Shown in pieces: positions 61,809 to 64,000 of a stretch of DNA of 64,000 nucleotides. A model generated the notes under the pieces. The model searched no databases and was not told where the DNA came from. It saw only the letters and a program-made list of their open reading frames with translations. This stretch comes from Rugamonas fusca (GTDB lineage Bacteria; Pseudomonadota; Gammaproteobacteria; Burkholderiales; Burkholderiaceae_D). The first letter of the stretch is position 1; the number at the start of each line of letters is the position of its first letter. The position numbers were made by a program, and so were the translations under genes. The stretch spans positions 124,001 through 188,000 of the forward strand of contig NZ_JACEZS010000003.1 in the NCBI RefSeq assembly GCF_014042365.1, read 5' to 3'.

Positions 61809-61853
61809 GTTTTCGAGTTGCCATTTTTCGTCACTTTTGACCCACCTCGGCAC

Positions 61854-61869
61854 TGTTCCACGTGGAACA
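61854..61869. promoter_or_regulatory. parS: parS site 2
   Basis: A second perfect TGTTCCACGTGGAACA, 92 bp from the first (start to start) and 100 bp before mnmG. Two full sites so close together mark a strong ParB loading point. Confidence 0.93.
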
Positions 61870-61969
61870 ATTTATGTCCGGTTTGATGAAAATTTGTGCT
61901 GAAAAAATTCGCAGCTAGAAAAAGACTCTATAATCTGACCTCAATCCCTTCGCATTTACCAATTCCATC

Positions 61970-63898
61970 ATGTTATTTCCTACTGAATTCGACGTCATCG
62001 TCGTCGGCGGTGGTCACGCCGGTACCGAGGCGGCCCTCGCTTCCGCCCGCATGGGGCAGAAGACTCTGCTGTTGACCCACAACATAGAGACGCTGGGCCA
62101 GATGTCGTGCAACCCGTCCATCGGCGGTATCGGCAAAGGCCACCTGGTCAAGGAAGTCGACGCCATGGGCGGCGCGATGGCCATCGCCACCGACGAGTCG
62201 GGCATCCAGTTCCGCATCCTCAATTCCTCCAAAGGCCCCGCCGTGCGCGCCACCCGCGCCCAGGCCGATCGCATGTTGTACAAGCAAGCCATCCGTTCGC
62301 GGCTGGAGAACCAGCCCAACCTGTGGCTGTTCCAGCAAGCCGTGGACGACCTGATGGTGGAGGGCGACCGCGTGGTCGGCGCCGTCACCCAGATCGGTTT
62401 GAAGTTCCTGTCGCGCGCCGTGGTGCTGACGGCTGGCACTTTCCTGGACGGAAAGATCCACGTCGGCCTGCAAAACTATTCGGCCGGCCGCGCTGGTGAT
62501 CCGCCCGCCATTTCCTTGTCGGCCCGCCTGAAGGAACTGAAGCTGCCGCAAGGCCGCCTGAAGACGGGTACGCCGCCGCGCATCGACGGCCGCAGCATCG
62601 ACTTCGCCGCCATGACGGAACAACCCGGCGATCTCGATCCGGTGCCGGTGTTCTCCGTGATGGGCAACGCCGCCATGCACCCGCGCCAGATGCCGTGCTG
62701 GGTGACGCACACCAACAGCCAGACGCACGACATCATCCGCGCCGGCCTGGACCGCAGCCCCATGTACACGGGCGTGATCGAGGGCGTCGGCCCGCGCTAC
62801 TGCCCGTCCATCGAGGACAAGATCCACCGCTTCTCGGCCAAGGAATCGCACCAGATTTTCCTGGAACCGGAAGGCCTGACCACCAACGAGTTCTACCCGA
62901 ACGGCATCTCCACCAGCCTGCCATTCGACGTGCAGCTGAACCTGGTGCGCTCGATGAAGGGCATGGAGAACGCCTTCATCCTGCGTCCCGGCTATGCCAT
63001 CGAATACGATTATTTCGACCCGCGCGGCCTGAAGGCCTCGCTGGAAACGAAGGCCATTTCGGGCCTGTATTTCGCGGGCCAGATCAATGGCACCACCGGC
63101 TACGAGGAAGCGGCCGCGCAAGGCATGCTGGCCGGTATCAACGCGGCCCTGCAAACGTCGGGCCGCGAGTCGTGGACGCCGGGCCGTTCCGAAGCCTATT
63201 TGGGCGTGCTGGTCGACGACCTCGTCACGCAGGGCGTGCAGGAACCGTACCGCATGTTCACCAGCCGCGCCGAGTATCGCCTGAGCCTGCGTGAAGACAA
63301 TGCCGACATGCGCCTGACGGAAATCGGCCGCAAGCTCGGCTGCGTGGGCGATGCCCAGTGGGAAGCGTTCGACCGCAAGCGCGAAGCGGTGGCACAGGAA
63401 CTGGAACGGCTGCGTTCCACGTGGGTCAACCCCCGCATCCTGGCGGCGGCGGAATCGGAGCGTGTGATTGGCCAGGCCATCGAGCGCGAGTATTCGCTGG
63501 CCGATCTGCTGCGCCGTCCCGGCGTCGCCTACGACAAGCTGATGAGCCTGTCCGGTGTCGATGGCCGCGAGCTGGCCGGTCCCGGCGTGACCGATGACGC
63601 CGTGCGCGAGCAGGTGGAAATCCAGCTCAAGTATTCGGGCTATATCGACCGCCAGACGCGCGAAGTGGAGCGCCACGAGCACTACGAAAACCTCAAGCTG
63701 CCGGAAGCGTTCAACTACCTGGACATCACGGCCTTGTCGGTGGAAGTGCGGCAGAAGCTGCACGCGCAGCGGCCCGAGACGCTGGGCCAGGCTTCGCGTA
63801 TTTCCGGCGTGACGCCAGCCGCCATTTCGCTGCTGCTGGTGCATTTGAAGAAAGCCGGGTATGGCGGTTTCGCCACCCTCAAGGATGAGGTAGCTTGA
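61970..63898 (+). CDS. mnmG: tRNA uridine 5-carboxymethylaminomethyl modification enzyme
   Basis: A 642-residue FAD protein that, with MnmE, modifies the wobble uridine of several tRNAs. [23 protein letters not shown] binds FAD. L-S-C-N-P-like motif [18 protein letters not shown] and L-K-T-G-T-P-P-R-I are GidA signatures, with a helical MnmE-binding C-terminus ending Y-G-G-F. Length is as usual. The stop overlaps the rsmG start (TGATG), and in many bacteria mnmG-rsmG lies near the origin together with parAB. Confidence 0.96.
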   Translation: MLFPTEFDVIVVGGGHAGTEAALASARMGQKTLLLTHNIETLGQMSCNPSIGGIGKGHLVKEVDAMGGAMAIATDESGIQFRILNSSKGPAVRATRAQADRMLYKQAIRSRLENQPNLWLFQQAVDDLMVEGDRVVGAVTQIGLKFLSRAVVLTAGTFLDGKIHVGLQNYSAGRAGDPPAISLSARLKELKLPQGRLKTGTPPRIDGRSIDFAAMTEQPGDLDPVPVFSVMGNAAMHPRQMPCWVTHTNSQTHDIIRAGLDRSPMYTGVIEGVGPRYCPSIEDKIHRFSAKESHQIFLEPEGLTTNEFYPNGISTSLPFDVQLNLVRSMKGMENAFILRPGYAIEYDYFDPRGLKASLETKAISGLYFAGQINGTTGYEEAAAQGMLAGINAALQTSGRESWTPGRSEAYLGVLVDDLVTQGVQEPYRMFTSRAEYRLSLREDNADMRLTEIGRKLGCVGDAQWEAFDRKREAVAQELERLRSTWVNPRILAAAESERVIGQAIEREYSLADLLRRPGVAYDKLMSLSGVDGRELAGPGVTDDAVREQVEIQLKYSGYIDRQTREVERHEHYENLKLPEAFNYLDITALSVEVRQKLHAQRPETLGQASRISGVTPAAISLLLVHLKKAGYGGFATLKDEVA

Positions 63899-64000
63899 TG
63901 AAGGTGTTTGACCGTAACGCGCTGTCGCAGGTACTGAACGACGGCATCAAGGCCATGCACCTGGACTTGAGCGGGCAGCAAGTGGAACAGCTGCTCGACT
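63898..64000 (+). CDS. rsmG: 16S rRNA (guanine-527-N7)-methyltransferase, start only (partial)
   Basis: The first 34 codons are inside the window, beginning [20 protein letters not shown]. The call rests on this N-terminal helix pattern, typical of RsmG, and on the fixed mnmG-rsmG order with an overlapping TGATG. The methyltransferase fold lies beyond the window edge. It would methylate G527 of 16S rRNA. Confidence 0.82.
   Translation, partial: MKVFDRNALSQVLNDGIKAMHLDLSGQQVEQLLD

Noticed and set aside
63412-63427. CGTTCCACGTGGGTC in mnmG as another parS site
   Set aside because: Only the left half and centre match; the right half departs from the palindrome, so it is probably chance.

Overview
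The window is about 64 kb of GC-rich chromosome from a Gram-negative betaproteobacterium, most likely family Oxalobacteraceae (Massilia/Duganella/Janthinobacterium group). This is inferred from gene content and protein style: a Burkholderiales-type porin, a 3-hydroxybutyrate-oligomer hydrolase, a complete cbb3 oxidase cluster with FNR, and the mnmG-rsmG end. No tRNA, rRNA, transposase or CRISPR array was seen. Gene density is high and most of the content is housekeeping.

Layout. 0-6.5 kb: end of a LysR-type gene, a YbeD-like protein, a CBM48/GH13 protein with an altered active site, a FecR-like polyglutamine protein, a LysE-type exporter and a DUF808 membrane protein. 6.6-21.9 kb: a c-di-GMP protein followed by a microaerobic island (aer-like chemoreceptor, hemN, TauE/SafE-type protein, ccoI, ccoS, ccoNOQP, ccoG, ccoH, and convergent fnr). 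Two perfect FNR boxes, each 41.5 bp upstream of a predicted start, head the two transcription units, so the regulator and its targets lie side by side. 22-32 kb: a hybrid sensor kinase, a porin plus solute-binding protein operon, a KfrA-like DNA-binding protein, a RstAB-like two-component pair, a Tat-exported amine oxidase and a decayed toxin remnant. 32-48 kb: glmS, an Lrp regulator, glmU, a DUF6279 lipoprotein, rsmD, coaD, a ferredoxin, a chalcone-isomerase-like protein, LysR, a chemoreceptor, a second Lrp regulator with putA, and a nucleosidase. 49.7-61.8 kb: two oxidoreductases, a branched-chain amino acid ABC transporter operon (livGFKHM), a 3HB-oligomer hydrolase, an iron alcohol dehydrogenase and a TSUP permease. 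62-64 kb: mnmG and the start of rsmG.

The most striking content is non-coding. The 1.3 kb gap at 48.4-49.7 kb holds three diverged copies of one module: an AT-rich stretch, TAG trinucleotide repeats, a 13-15 bp gap, a TGTGGATAA DnaA box, then 141-142 bp later TGTGGATAT and, 17 bp after that, an opposed DnaA box. The TAG polarity matches the DnaA-trio unwinding element. A second gap (34.8-35.25 kb) has ten TTATCC cores in one orientation, including four perfect DnaA boxes. Two perfect parS palindromes lie just before mnmG. Together these suggest the chromosomal replication origin or its immediate neighbourhood, with the triplicated module as the candidate origin; no dnaA gene is in the window.

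Other notable items are a family of GGGGACGTAACA palindromes found three times, always between convergent genes; a probable small RNA near 2.4 kb; paired TGAAAT-N3-ATTTCA operators between glmS and an Lrp gene; and a LivF ATPase with Arg in place of the Walker A Lys.
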